Assembly: GCF_030687535.1 (NCBI RefSeq)
Contig: NZ_CP117437.1
Location: forward strand, 4,113,501-4,177,500
Direction of reading: 5' to 3'
Length of the DNA: 64,000 bases
Origin: Pseudomonas sp. FP2335
Lineage (GTDB): Bacteria > Pseudomonadota > Gammaproteobacteria > Pseudomonadales > Pseudomonadaceae
Below, in pieces: positions 43,863 through 52,700 of this stretch (position 1 is the first letter of the stretch; every line of letters starts with the position of its first letter). The position numbers were made by a program, and so were the translations under genes. Under the pieces are notes generated by a model. The model was not told the origin of the DNA and searched no databases. It was given only the letters and a program-made list of their open reading frames with translations.

Positions 43863-45016
43863 TGCACGGTTCCTTTGTTGGGCTCTTGCAATCGAAGGCC
43901 AATGATAATGGCGGCGGCCAGCGCCGCGATGCTGGCAATACTAAAGGTCAGGGTCGGCCCCAACAGGTTCCAGCTGTAGCCGGAGTACAACGCGCCCAGC
44001 GCGCCGCCGGTGCCAGCCAGTGCGGCGTACAGCGCCTGGCCCTGGCCTTGTTGTTTGGCGCCGAAGCTGCGTTGCACAAAGGCAATCGCCGCCGCATGAA
44101 AGCTGCCGAAGGTGGCGGCATGCATCACCTGCGCCAGCAACAGCACCCAGAAAAATTCGGCAAACGTGCCCAGGAGCAACCAGCGCAGCGCCGCCAACAA
44201 AAAGCTCGCCAGCAGCACCCGACGGATGGAAAAGCGCGTGAGGATGCGGCTCATGCCCAGGAACATCAGCACCTCAGCCACTACGCCCAACGCCCAGAGC
44301 AGGCCGATCACACCACGGGCGTAGCCCAAATGTTCAAGGTGCAGCGTAAGAAAGGTGTAGTACGGGCCATGGCTCATTTGCATCAGCGCCACGCAGGCAT
44401 AAAACGCCAGCACGCCGGGGCTGCGCAATTGCTTGAGGAAACCATCGCCGGCCAAGCGGTTGCCGTGGCTGGCGGGTTGCGCGTTCGGCACCCACAGGCT
44501 GGCGCCGATGATGCCGGCCATGATCACCACGACCACCACCGGGTAAATATCCAGGCTCAGCCAGTCGAACAGGCGCCCCATGATGACCACGGTGAGGATA
44601 AAGCCGATGGAACCCCACAGGCGGATCTGGCTGTAGCGCGCGGTCTGTTGTTGCAGGTGGGCCAGGGTGATCACTTCAAACTGGGGCAGCACCGCATGCC
44701 AGAAGAAGGCGTGCAGAGCCATAACCAGGGCCAGCCAGGCGTAGGTCTTGCTGACGAAGATCAGGGAAAAACTGATAAGGGTGCACACCGCGCCGAACCG
44801 CACGATGGCCAGGCGCCGCCCGGTGTAGTCGCCGAGCCAGCCCCACAGGTTGGGCGCCACGCAGCGCATCAACATGGGGATGGCCACCAGCTCGCCGATG
44901 CGCGCGCTGGTGAATCCCAGGTGGTCGAAGTACAGGGCCAGGAAGGGCGCGGTCGCCCCCAGCAAGGCGAAATAGAACAGGTAGAAGCTGGAGAGGCGCC
45001 AGTAGGGGAGCGTCAT
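43859..45016 (-). CDS. MFS transporter (HcaT/MFS_1-like)
   Basis: 385 residues with twelve predicted membrane helices. LPYWRLSSFYLFYFALLGAT is the first helix, and GDYTGRRLAIVRFG matches the conserved loop between helices 2 and 3. It resembles the phenylpropionate/nucleoside-type MFS_1-like group; no substrate can be assigned. I took ATG at 45016, because upstream sequence includes a half-REP element. It is translationally coupled to the cupin gene by an ATGA overlap and lies downstream of aroC on the same strand. Confidence 0.88.
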   Translation of the reverse strand: MTLPYWRLSSFYLFYFALLGATAPFLALYFDHLGFTSARIGELVAIPMLMRCVAPNLWGWLGDYTGRRLAIVRFGAVCTLISFSLIFVSKTYAWLALVMALHAFFWHAVLPQFEVITLAHLQQQTARYSQIRLWGSIGFILTVVIMGRLFDWLSLDIYPVVVVVIMAGIIGASLWVPNAQPASHGNRLAGDGFLKQLRSPGVLAFYACVALMQMSHGPYYTFLTLHLEHLGYARGVIGLLWALGVVAEVLMFLGMSRILTRFSIRRVLLASFLLAALRWLLLGTFAEFFWVLLLAQVMHAATFGSFHAAAIAFVQRSFGAKQQGQGQALYAALAGTGGALGALYSGYSWNLLGPTLTFSIASIAALAAAIIIGLRLQEPNKGTVQ

Positions 45017-45029
45017 GTCTGTTGGGGTT

Positions 45030-45078
45030 GGGGCTGCTTCGCAGCCCACAGAGAGCAAGCTCCCTCGCCACAACAGGC
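45030..45078. repeat. Single REP-like element of a third type
   Basis: TTGGGGCTGCTTCGCAGCCC forms a short hairpin, followed by AGAGAGCAAGCTCCCTCGCC. It lies in the gap between aroC and the MFS gene. Only one unit is seen, without an inverted partner. Confidence 0.6.
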
Positions 45079-45080
45079 TG

Positions 45081-46172
45081 TCACAGTTGGCCCAGCACCG
45101 GGGTGTCGACGCGGACGTCGGCGTTTTGCCCACGATTGCGCAGCAGGTGGTCCATCAGCACGATGGCCATCATGGCTTCGGCAATCGGCGTGGCACGGAT
45201 GCCGACGCACGGGTCATGACGCCCCTTGGTGATCACGTCCACCGGGTTGCCGTGTACGTCAATGGAACGGCCCGGCGTGGTGATGCTCGACGTGGCCTTC
45301 AGCGCCAGGTGCGCCACGATCGGCTGGCCGGACGAAATGCCACCGAGGATGCCGCCGGCATTGTTGCTGAGGAAACCTTGCGGGGTCAGCTCGTCACGGT
45401 GCTCGGTGCCGCGCTGGGACACGCAGGCAAAGCCGGCGCCGATTTCCACGCCTTTCACGGCGTTGATGCTCATCAGCGCATGGGCCAGTTCGGCGTCGAG
45501 GCGGTCGAAGATCGGCTCGCCCAGGCCCGGTTTCACGCCCTCGGCAACCACGGTGATCTTGGCGCCGACCGAATCCTGGTCGCGGCGCAACTGGTCCATG
45601 TAGGCTTCCAGTTCCGGCACCTTGTCCGGGTCGGGGCTGAAGAAGGCGTTGTCTTCGACGCTGTCCCAGGTCTTGAACGGGATCTCGATCGGGCCCAGCT
45701 GGCTCATGTAGCCACGGATCACGATGCCCTGGGTGGCCAGGTATTTCTTGGCAATGGCACCCGCGGCCACGCGCATCGCGGTTTCGCGCGCCGAGCTGCG
45801 GCCACCGCCACGGTAGTCGCGCTCGCCGTATTTGTGGTGGTAGGTGTAGTCGGCGTGGGCCGGGCGGAACAGGTCCTTGATCGCCGAGTAGTCCTTGGAC
45901 TTCTGGTCGGTGTTGCGGATCAAAAGGCCGATGGCGCACCCGGTGGTGCGGCCTTCGAACACGCCGGAGAGGATCTCGACTTCGTCCGGCTCCTGGCGCT
46001 GGGTGGTGTGGCGGCTGGTGCCGGGCTTGCGGCGGTCGAGGTCACGCTGCAGGTCTTCCAGGGACAGCTCGAGGCCGGGCGGGCAGCCGTCGACAATGGC
46101 GACCAACGCCGGGCCATGGCTTTCGCCCGCGGTGGTGACAGTGAACAGCTTGCCGAAGGTATTGCCGGACAT
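45081..46172 (-). CDS. aroC: Chorismate synthase
   Basis: 363 residues, the normal bacterial length. The enzyme makes chorismate from EPSP using reduced FMN, the last shikimate step. Signature regions are present: [19 protein letters not shown] at the N-terminus (first histidine), [20 protein letters not shown] and the [16 protein letters not shown] segment [12 protein letters not shown] precedes the ATG. It is followed by a REP-like element and the MFS gene on the same strand. Confidence 0.96.
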   Translation of the reverse strand: MSGNTFGKLFTVTTAGESHGPALVAIVDGCPPGLELSLEDLQRDLDRRKPGTSRHTTQRQEPDEVEILSGVFEGRTTGCAIGLLIRNTDQKSKDYSAIKDLFRPAHADYTYHHKYGERDYRGGGRSSARETAMRVAAGAIAKKYLATQGIVIRGYMSQLGPIEIPFKTWDSVEDNAFFSPDPDKVPELEAYMDQLRRDQDSVGAKITVVAEGVKPGLGEPIFDRLDAELAHALMSINAVKGVEIGAGFACVSQRGTEHRDELTPQGFLSNNAGGILGGISSGQPIVAHLALKATSSITTPGRSIDVHGNPVDVITKGRHDPCVGIRATPIAEAMMAIVLMDHLLRNRGQNADVRVDTPVLGQL

Positions 46173-46315
46173 GCAGGGCGCTCCGTGAAATCAGTTGTAA
46201 TCACTCAGGGGTGATAACCAAGCGCGCCAGTATACGCGGGCCAACCGACTAGTTCATCCTCGAAACCTTCCGGGTAGACATTGGTCGAACCGGCACCTCC
46301 TACGATGATGGCGCG

Positions 46316-47278
46316 ATGATGCTTCGAGTTTTACTGCTGACCCTCACCCTGTTTACCGCCGTGGCCCATGCCGCCTCCCCCGTGGTGCTGCAACGGCCGA
46401 TCAGCCTGGACACCGGCAGCGGCGAGCTGTTTGGTTCATTGCTGCTGCCCCAATCCGACAAACCGGTGCCAGTGGTGCTGATCATCGCCGGTTCCGGCCC
46501 CACCGACCGCAATGGCAACAGCGCCGACGGCGCCCGCAACGACAGCCTCAAGCGCCTGGCCTGGGTACTGGCGCGGCATAACATCGCCAGCGTGCGCTAC
46601 GACAAGCGCGGCGTCGCCGCCAGCCTGGCCGCCACCCCCGACGAACGCAACCTGACCCTCGACGCCTACGTGGCCGACGCCGTGGCCTGGGGCAAGCTGC
46701 TCAAGGCCGACCCGCGCATGGGCCCGCTGGTCGTGCTGGGACATAGCGAAGGTGCATTGGTCGCGGCCCTCGCCGCGCCGCAGCTGGAACCGGCGGGAGT
46801 GATTTCGTTGTCCGGCAGTGCAAGGCCAGTCGATCAGGTGATCCGCCAACAGTTGGCCGATCACCTGCCCCCTGCCCTGCTGCTGCGCAGCAATCAAATC
46901 CTCGACCACCTCAAGGCCGGCCAGGTGGATGCGGACGTACCGGACCCGCTGCAAGGTATTTTCCGACCGAGTGTGCAACCGTATCTGATCAGCCTGTTCC
47001 GCGCCGACCCATCGGCCGCCTTTGCCAGACTGGATATGCCGGCGCTGATCATCCAGGGCACCAACGACATCCAGGTAGGCGTGGCGGATGCCCGGCAACT
47101 GAAGCAGGCCAAACCCGACGCGCAGCTCGTGCTGATTGAGGGCATGAACCACGTGATGCGCATCGTGCCCAACGACGTGAAGCAGCAATTGGCCTCCTAC
47201 AACAACCCGCAATTACCCCTCGCCGCCGAGCTGGGCAACCGCGTGGTGCGCTTTATCGCCGGACTTCAGCCCCGTTAA
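46316..47278 (+). CDS. Exported alpha/beta hydrolase
   Basis: 320 residues. The N-terminus is a signal peptide (MMLRVLLLTLTLFTAVAHAA). The mature protein is an alpha/beta hydrolase with oxyanion region IIAGSGPTDRNGN, nucleophile elbow LGHSEGALV, acidic residue in QGTNDIQV and catalytic histidine in EGMNHVMR. The GSGPTDRNG motif marks a periplasmic serine hydrolase family of unknown substrate. Two adjacent ATG codons are possible starts, and the ribosome site is weak. It runs divergently from aroC. Confidence 0.9.
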   Translation: MMLRVLLLTLTLFTAVAHAASPVVLQRPISLDTGSGELFGSLLLPQSDKPVPVVLIIAGSGPTDRNGNSADGARNDSLKRLAWVLARHNIASVRYDKRGVAASLAATPDERNLTLDAYVADAVAWGKLLKADPRMGPLVVLGHSEGALVAALAAPQLEPAGVISLSGSARPVDQVIRQQLADHLPPALLLRSNQILDHLKAGQVDADVPDPLQGIFRPSVQPYLISLFRADPSAAFARLDMPALIIQGTNDIQVGVADARQLKQAKPDAQLVLIEGMNHVMRIVPNDVKQQLASYNNPQLPLAAELGNRVVRFIAGLQPR

Positions 47279-47376
47279 GCGACAATTTGCCTCCAGTCCT
47301 GCAGAACGCGGCCGATAAGCGGGTGTCGACCGCAAAAAGACTGTCGACTTGCAGGGCTTGGACAGGATCGCGCCGC

Positions 47377-48183
47377 ATGACAACCACAGAAGCAACACCG
47401 GAACCCACCGCCGACACCAAGGCTGAAAACACCGAGGCCGTCGACGCGGCGCCCCTGCCGTGGGCGGATGTTCAGGCCGAGCATTTCAAGATGCTGCGCC
47501 TCGCGCCCCTGGCCACCGACCGTGCCACCGGCGTGCGGCCGCTGCGTTTCGTGCAATTTGGCTATGCCGAGCGCAATGACGCGCATCACAGCCTGTTGCG
47601 CATGGTCATCCAGTTGCCGGGGCAACGGGTGCGCCGCGAGCAGAATCACCTGGATGTGTGGGTTGATCACGATAAACACCGCGTGCACTTCGGCCCGGGC
47701 AACAGCCTCGAAATCGAACCGCCCAACCGCGGCCTGGGGCGCTTCCTGGTGGCCCAAGGCGCGGCGTGGGCGAAGAAACGATGGGCCAGCTACCGCATCG
47801 ACGGCGTAGACCTGTCCAACAAGGACGCGCTGAACGAAGCCACGCGCCTGCGTCGCGACCACTTCCTGCGGGTCCACGGTTTTGATGTGGCCTACGCCGA
47901 TGTGCAGCACCTCAAGGGCAACGTGCAGCCGGGCAAGGTCGGCGATGTGCTGGAGAGCTGGAACACCGAGAAGGTGCAGTTCGTCGAGATCCTTGAAGCG
48001 GCGCAGATGCTGCAACAGGCCGAGCAGAACCTGGCGGAGCAGGAAATCAAGCTGCGCAAGGAAGAGGAAAAGGTCACCAAGTTCAAGCGCGAAGACAGCG
48101 GGCTGCGCTTTACCATTACCTGCCTGGTGGCGTTTACGGTGTTCCAGGCGGGGCTGCTGATCTGGATTGCCACGCACCGCTGA
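47377..48183 (+). CDS. Hypothetical protein with coiled coil and C-terminal membrane anchor
   Basis: 268 residues. An acidic, low-complexity N-terminus (TTTEATPEPTADTK) leads to a globular middle with two or three beta-alpha units (RPLRFVQFGYAERNDAHHSL, YRIDGVDLSNKDALNEATR). A charged coiled coil follows (AQMLQQAEQNLAEQEIKLRK), then one membrane helix at the extreme C-terminus (FTITCLVAFTVFQAGLLIWI). The topology suggests a tail-anchored inner-membrane protein. I do not recognise a functional family. The gene order (hydrolase before, prmB after) is conserved in Pseudomonas as I recall. Confidence 0.82.
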   Translation: MTTTEATPEPTADTKAENTEAVDAAPLPWADVQAEHFKMLRLAPLATDRATGVRPLRFVQFGYAERNDAHHSLLRMVIQLPGQRVRREQNHLDVWVDHDKHRVHFGPGNSLEIEPPNRGLGRFLVAQGAAWAKKRWASYRIDGVDLSNKDALNEATRLRRDHFLRVHGFDVAYADVQHLKGNVQPGKVGDVLESWNTEKVQFVEILEAAQMLQQAEQNLAEQEIKLRKEEEKVTKFKREDSGLRFTITCLVAFTVFQAGLLIWIATHR

Positions 48184-48223
48184 CAGCGGGGTGAAATGCA
48201 ATCAACCTGTGGAAACGGGCTTG

Positions 48224-48313
48224 TGTGGGAGCGGGCTTGCTCGCGAAAGCCGTAGATCAGCCAATACATCCGATGACTGGTCCACCGCATTCGCGAGCAA
48301 GCCCGCTCCCACA
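48224..48313. repeat. REPIN
   Basis: TGTGGGAGCGGGCTTGCTCG and inverted CGAGCAAGCCCGCTCCCACA enclose a ~40-base spacer, between the convergent membrane-protein and prmB genes. A short extra GTGGAAACGGGCTTG precedes it. Confidence 0.92.
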
Positions 48314-48342
48314 CTGCCCCTGTTCCTACAGGGATAGACGGG

Positions 48343-49251
48343 TCAGACCCTGGCGGCAAACACCGCCTGATGCTGGCGGCACTGCTCCGCCGTCAGCATG
48401 AACACCCCGTGCCCACCGCGCTGGAAGTCCAGCCAGGCAAAGTCGACTTCCGGGTACAACGCCTCGACATGCACCTGGCTATTGCCCACTTCAACGATCA
48501 ACAGGCCCTTCTCGGTCAGATGATCCGCCGCTTCGGCCAGCATGCGCCGCACCAGGTTCAAACCATCGTCACCGCAGGCCAGGCCCAACTCAGGCTCGTG
48601 CTGGTATTCGTCGGGCATGTCGGCGAAGTCTTCAGCGTCCACATACGGCGGGTTCGACACGATCAGATCAAAGCGCTGGCCCGGCAGGCCATCGAAACCG
48701 TCACCCTGCACGGTGTAGACGCGCTCATCGACGCCATGGCGCTCGATATTCTGGTTGGCCACTTCCAGCGCTTCGAAGGACAGGTCAGCCAGTACCACTT
48801 CGGCGTCCTGGAACTCGTAAGCACAGGCGATACCGATGCAACCGGACCCCGTGCACAGGTCGAGAATGCGTGCCGGCGCCTGGGCCAGCCAGGGTTCGAA
48901 GCGGTTTTCGATCAGCTCGCCAATGGGTGAGCGCGGGATCAGCACGCGCTCATCGACGATAAACGACATGCCGCAGAACCACGCCTCCTTCAACAGGTAG
49001 GCGGTAGGAACACGCTCGTGGATACGGCGATGCAGCAAGCGCTGCACATGGGAGACTTCCTCTTCTTCGAGATTGCAGTCCAGGTAGCTGTCGGCAATTT
49101 CCCACGGCAAATTCAAGGCACCAAGCACCAATTGGCGGGCTTCGTCCCAGGCATTGTCGGTGCCATGGCCAAAAAACAGGTCTTCCCCATGGAAACGGCT
49201 GACAGCCCAACGGATGTGGTCGCGCAAGGTGCGCAGGCGGGAAGTGATCAC
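48343..49251 (-). CDS. prmB: Ribosomal protein uL3 glutamine N5-methyltransferase
   Basis: 302 residues, the standard PrmB length. It methylates a glutamine of ribosomal protein L3 with SAM. Motif I is [14 protein letters not shown], and the glutamine-methyltransferase hallmark NPPY is in [14 protein letters not shown]. The N-terminal helical domain ([20 protein letters not shown]) matches PrmB rather than PrmC. The start is GTG at 49251 with AGGAG ten bases upstream; upstream ATGs would add an unrelated arginine-rich stretch. Confidence 0.95.
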   Translation of the reverse strand: MITSRLRTLRDHIRWAVSRFHGEDLFFGHGTDNAWDEARQLVLGALNLPWEIADSYLDCNLEEEEVSHVQRLLHRRIHERVPTAYLLKEAWFCGMSFIVDERVLIPRSPIGELIENRFEPWLAQAPARILDLCTGSGCIGIACAYEFQDAEVVLADLSFEALEVANQNIERHGVDERVYTVQGDGFDGLPGQRFDLIVSNPPYVDAEDFADMPDEYQHEPELGLACGDDGLNLVRRMLAEAADHLTEKGLLIVEVGNSQVHVEALYPEVDFAWLDFQRGGHGVFMLTAEQCRQHQAVFAARV

Positions 49252-49491
49252 GGGGGCAGGACTCCTGGAAAAAACGACTGGCGATTCTAGCAGCCTTCGC
49301 CTGTACCGACGATGTACGAAACGCCGCCGCCATCCGTCGGATTTCATCCAAATTGCCATCATTGCGTTAAACAAGCCCACCTCTTGACATCGCTGCACGT
49401 CAACAACGGCGTACCTTACGATGGTAGCGATTCACAGAACCGCTCAGCCAGTGGACAATGTCGCAAAAGCCCCCCTCACAGGAGCCCCAGA

Positions 49492-50082
49492 ATGTCCGTT
49501 CCAAAGACGATGTTTCAACTCAGCGGTCGCGGTTACGCAGCAGCCAATCTCAACCATGCGACCCTCGTGATCATCGACGCCCAGAAGGAATACCTCAGCG
49601 GCCCACTCGCCCTCTCGGGCATGGACGCCGCGGTCGACAACATCAAGCAACTGGTTGCAGCGGCGCGCCACGCCGGGCGCCCGATTGTGCATGTGCGTCA
49701 CCTGGGCACCGTCGGCGGCCTGTTCGACCCTCAGGGCGAGCGCGGCGAGTTCATTCCTGGCCTTGAGCCAGTGGGCGACGAAACCATCATCGGCAAGCTG
49801 CTACCCAGCGCCTTCCACGGCACCGGCCTGGAAAAACACCTGCAAGACCTGGGGTCCCTGGACTTGATCGTGGCCGGTTTCATGAGCCACTCCAGCGTCA
49901 GCACCACCGTGCGCGCCGCCAAGAACCTGGGCTTTCGCTGCACCCTGGTGGAAGACGCCTGCGCCACCCGCGACCTGCCCTACAAAGGTGGCATCCTGAG
50001 CGCCGAACACGTGCAGCAAACCGAAATGGCCATCATGGCCGACAACTTCGCCACCCTCGCGTTGACCAAAGATCTGATCTGA
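49492..50082 (+). CDS. Isochorismatase-fold cysteine-hydrolase homologue with Ser in place of the catalytic Cys
   Basis: 196 residues with the isochorismatase/nicotinamidase fold. Two of the usual triad are present: Asp29 in LVIIDAQKEYL and Lys102 in TIIGKLLPSAF. The third, a cysteine normally in a GF(M/T)(T/S)HMCV motif, aligns with Ser135 in GFMSHSSVSTTVRAA. The cis-peptide region and the C-terminal VEDACATRDLP are normal. True isochorismatases also lack the cysteine, so a non-amidase reaction is possible. ATG at 49492 has AGGAG seven bases before it. Confidence 0.85.
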   Translation: MSVPKTMFQLSGRGYAAANLNHATLVIIDAQKEYLSGPLALSGMDAAVDNIKQLVAAARHAGRPIVHVRHLGTVGGLFDPQGERGEFIPGLEPVGDETIIGKLLPSAFHGTGLEKHLQDLGSLDLIVAGFMSHSSVSTTVRAAKNLGFRCTLVEDACATRDLPYKGGILSAEHVQQTEMAIMADNFATLALTKDLI

Positions 50083-50218
50083 TCGTCCTGCCGGTGAGCG
50101 GCGTGTTTATGGCCCCGCTCATCCGCAAAGCCTTCTCATTTGGCGCATTTAGCCCTCCCCCCGGAACAACCTGTGTATTGTCCGGTCGAAGGGCCGATAC
50201 CCTGGAGGAAAGGTCGGA

Positions 50219-50539
50219 ATGAAGATATCCGATGGTTTTGATGCTCGTCGCTTGCGCCCCAAGGGCCCGAGCAACTGGCGTCTGCGCCTGGTGGCGGGCT
50301 TTGCTGCGCTGCTGGCGATCGTAGGTCTGTTGTTGGCCGGTGCTGGTGGCGCCGGTTTATTTGGCCACTCACCGGCCCTTGGCGAACTGAATGCCAGCCC
50401 CGGCGGCTCGGCGATTCTGCTGGGGACCGGGCTACTGGTACTGTGGTTGGGAGTGTGGTTGTGGCGGCGCAGCCGTCGGAAAATGCGCCAACCGTTGTCG
50501 CTGAACATCTCCGCACACCTGATGAAAAAGCACGACTGA
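50219..50539 (+). CDS. Small two-helix membrane protein
   Basis: 106 residues: a basic N-terminus (DARRLRPKGPSNWRLRL), a hydrophobic helix (LVAGFAALLAIVGLLLAGAGGAGLF), a short periplasmic loop, a second helix (AILLGTGLLVLWLGVWLW) and a basic tail RRSRRKM. No family function is known to me. GAGGAAAGG precedes the ATG. It sits between the hydrolase and the Smr gene, an order I recall from other pseudomonads. Confidence 0.8.
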   Translation: MKISDGFDARRLRPKGPSNWRLRLVAGFAALLAIVGLLLAGAGGAGLFGHSPALGELNASPGGSAILLGTGLLVLWLGVWLWRRSRRKMRQPLSLNISAHLMKKHD

Positions 50540-50614
50540 TGGCGCTTGGATAGCGTTTCCTGCGCCCTGGCCGCCGCGATTTAGGTAAACTGCCCGCCCT
50601 TCGCGGAGGCTGAC

Positions 50615-51172
50615 ATGCAAGACGACGATTTTTCCCTGTTCAAAAACGAGCTGCGCGGCGTCAAGCCGATCAAGCACGACCGTGCCGACACCGGCAAACC
50701 CAAGGCCGACCGTGCGCAGATCGCCAAGCTGCGCCAGGCTGCGACCGTGCGCACCGATGCCACCACCGTGGATGGCCTGTCGGACCAGTTCGTGATCGAT
50801 GTCGGCCCCGAAGACGAACTGATGTGGGCCCGCGACGGCGTGCAGGAAAGCCAGATGCGCAAGCTCAAGGTCGGGCAGATCCCCTTCGAAGGCAGCCTCG
50901 ACCTGCACGGCATGACCGTGGAGAAAGCCCGCGAAACCCTCTGGGCCTTCCTCGCCGAAGCGACCAAATTCGAGATCCGCTGCGTGCGCGTCACCCACGG
51001 CAAGGCCGTGCGGCTCGATGGCAAGCGCCCGATGATCAAAAGCCACGTCAACACCTGGCTGCGCCAGCATGCCCAAGTGCTCGGCTTCACCTCATGCCAG
51101 GCCCGCCACGGTGGGGCCGGTGCGGTGTATGTGATGCTCAAGCGCACCATGATGGAAGGGCGTGACGAGTAA
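50615..51172 (+). CDS. Smr-domain protein
   Basis: 185 residues with a C-terminal Smr domain from ~90 onward: SLDLHGMTVEKA, RVTHGKAVRL and ARHGGAGAVYVMLKR are the three conserved blocks. Stand-alone Smr proteins of this SmrA/YdaL type are DNA/RNA endonuclease-like; a role in nucleic-acid or ribosome-collision cleavage is family-level inference. GGAGG precedes the ATG. It is followed by folE, probably in a separate unit. Confidence 0.92.
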   Translation: MQDDDFSLFKNELRGVKPIKHDRADTGKPKADRAQIAKLRQAATVRTDATTVDGLSDQFVIDVGPEDELMWARDGVQESQMRKLKVGQIPFEGSLDLHGMTVEKARETLWAFLAEATKFEIRCVRVTHGKAVRLDGKRPMIKSHVNTWLRQHAQVLGFTSCQARHGGAGAVYVMLKRTMMEGRDE

Positions 51173-51250
51173 CCGGTGCCATCGTCAGGCTTGCAGCGTT
51201 GTGTCCGCCACCGTAACCTTGCGCTTTGCAAAAATCCCACAGGTAGTTTC

Positions 51251-51796
51251 ATGTCCCTGGAACAGAATTACACCGCGATCCTCGGCCAACTCGGCGAGGA
51301 CGTTTCCCGCGAGGGCCTGCTCGACACGCCAAAGCGTGCCGCCAAGGCGATGCAGTACCTCTGCCGCGGTTATGAGCAGACCCTGGAAGAAGTCACCAAC
51401 GGTGCCTTGTTCAGCTCTGACAACAGCGAAATGGTGCTGGTCAAGGACATCGAGTTGTACTCGTTGTGCGAACACCACCTGCTGCCGTTCATCGGCAAGG
51501 CCCACGTCGCGTATATCCCGAGCGGCAAAGTGCTGGGCCTGTCGAAGGTCGCGCGGATTGTCGACATGTACGCGCGCCGCCTGCAGATCCAGGAGAACCT
51601 CAGCCGCCAGATCGCCGATGCCGTGATGCAAGTCACCGGCGCCCTGGGCGTGGCCGTGGTGATCGAGGCCAAGCACATGTGCATGATGATGCGCGGCGTG
51701 GAGAAACAGAATTCGTCGATGATCACTTCGGTGATGCTGGGTGAGTTCCGTGAAAACGCGGCGACCCGCAGCGAATTCCTCAGCCTGATCAAGTAA
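51251..51796 (+). CDS. folE: GTP cyclohydrolase I
   Basis: 181 residues, the compact bacterial FolE. Zinc/catalytic residues are present: Cys and His in [21 protein letters not shown], His/Cys in [14 protein letters not shown], and the substrate-binding [10 protein letters not shown]. The enzyme converts GTP to dihydroneopterin triphosphate, the first step of folate and pterin synthesis. ATG at 51251 matches the family start. A terminator follows it. Confidence 0.95.
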   Translation: MSLEQNYTAILGQLGEDVSREGLLDTPKRAAKAMQYLCRGYEQTLEEVTNGALFSSDNSEMVLVKDIELYSLCEHHLLPFIGKAHVAYIPSGKVLGLSKVARIVDMYARRLQIQENLSRQIADAVMQVTGALGVAVVIEAKHMCMMMRGVEKQNSSMITSVMLGEFRENAATRSEFLSLIK

Positions 51797-51809
51797 GCGG
51801 CTGGGTAGG

Positions 51810-51840
51810 AAAAAACCGGCGTTCATCGTCGGTTTTTTTT
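51810..51840 (+). terminator. Terminator of folE
   Basis: AAAACCGGCG-TTCAT-CGTCGGTTTT forms a stem with one wobble pair, followed by a run of T. Confidence 0.88.
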
Positions 51841-51897
51841 CGCCTGCAGAAATCAGGTAAGCTGCGGCCCCTTCTTCATGGGCAAGAGGTTTCAGCC

Positions 51898-52269
51898 ATG
51901 TTCGTCAAAGCACTTCGTGTGGGCCTCGGCCACATCATCATCGCGGGCGACTTTCTAACGCGCCCAAGCAAAAAGCAGCGTTCGGCCGAGCAACAGGCTC
52001 AGGTCAACGCAGCGGCCAAGGAGTTGACGCTGTATCAGTTCCACGCCTGCCCGTTCTGCGTGAAGACCCGCCGCACCCTGCACCGCCTGAATGTACCGGT
52101 GGCGTTGAAGGACGCGAAAAACAACGAACAGGACCGCCAGACCCTGCTGGAGCAAGGCGGCAAGATCAAGGTGCCGTGCCTGCGCATTGAAGAACATGGC
52201 CAGGTCACGTGGATGTATGACTCCAAGGTGATCATTGATTACCTGGACAAGCGCTTCGCCGCTATCTAA
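51898..52269 (+). CDS. Glutaredoxin/GST-N-like thioredoxin-fold protein
   Basis: 123 residues. After a basic, partly hydrophobic N-terminal segment (VKALRVGLGHIIIAGDFLTR) that may touch the membrane, a glutaredoxin fold starts at ELTLYQFHACPFCVKTRR with the redox pair CPFC. The glutathione-binding KIKVPCLRIEE with its cis-proline and MYDSKVIIDYLDKRF complete the GST-N/glutaredoxin pattern. Probably a glutathione-dependent thiol reductase. Confidence 0.88.
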   Translation: MFVKALRVGLGHIIIAGDFLTRPSKKQRSAEQQAQVNAAAKELTLYQFHACPFCVKTRRTLHRLNVPVALKDAKNNEQDRQTLLEQGGKIKVPCLRIEEHGQVTWMYDSKVIIDYLDKRFAAI

Positions 52270-52289
52270 CAGGCTGGCACAGATCAAAA

Positions 52290-52378
52290 TGTGGGAGCGG
52301 GCTTGCTCGCGAATGCGGTGTGTCAGTCACAGATATTTCAACTGACACACCGCATTCGCGAGCAAGCCCGCTCCCACA
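52290..52378. repeat. REPIN
   Basis: TGTGGGAGCGGGCTTGCTCG and inverted CGAGCAAGCCCGCTCCCACA with a GTGTCAGT...ACTGACAC spacer. The right end abuts the stop codon of the AtuA-ferredoxin-like gene (ends 52380). Confidence 0.92.
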
Positions 52379-52379
52379 T

Positions 52380-52700
52380 TTAGTTCGGTGTTATCAGATC
52401 AAGATCAAGCAGCGCCGAACCCAGGCACTTGCCATGGGCATCCAGCGCCAGCGAACGCGTGACGCCGCCGCGCAAGATCCCCGGCAGCACAAAATTCAGC
52501 GCCTGCACATTGGGCAATTCGTAACGCCGCACCGGCGCCGCACCCGGTGGCAGCAACCCTGCAAAGAATTCGGCCACGCGTTCGGCCGTCAGTTGCTCAC
52601 ACAGCAACGGGTAATCCTCTGCGCGATAAGCAATGATCGAGATGTTCGACGTATCGCCCTTATCCCCGGTGCGGGAATGGGCCAGCGTGTGCAACTTCAT
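52380..52700 (-). CDS. AtuA ferredoxin-fold-like small protein
   Basis: 106 residues, equivalent to the C-terminal domain of long AtuA-type proteins: LAHSRTGDKGDTSNISIIAY at the N-terminus, then NFVLPGILRGGVTRSLALDA. In acyclic-terpene utilisation proteins this part is joined to the DUF1446 domain; here it is a separate gene whose ATG overlaps the preceding stop codon by four bases. It almost certainly works as a subunit of the upstream gene product. Reaction unknown. Confidence 0.87.
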   Translation of the reverse strand: MKLHTLAHSRTGDKGDTSNISIIAYRAEDYPLLCEQLTAERVAEFFAGLLPPGAAPVRRYELPNVQALNFVLPGILRGGVTRSLALDAHGKCLGSALLDLDLITPN

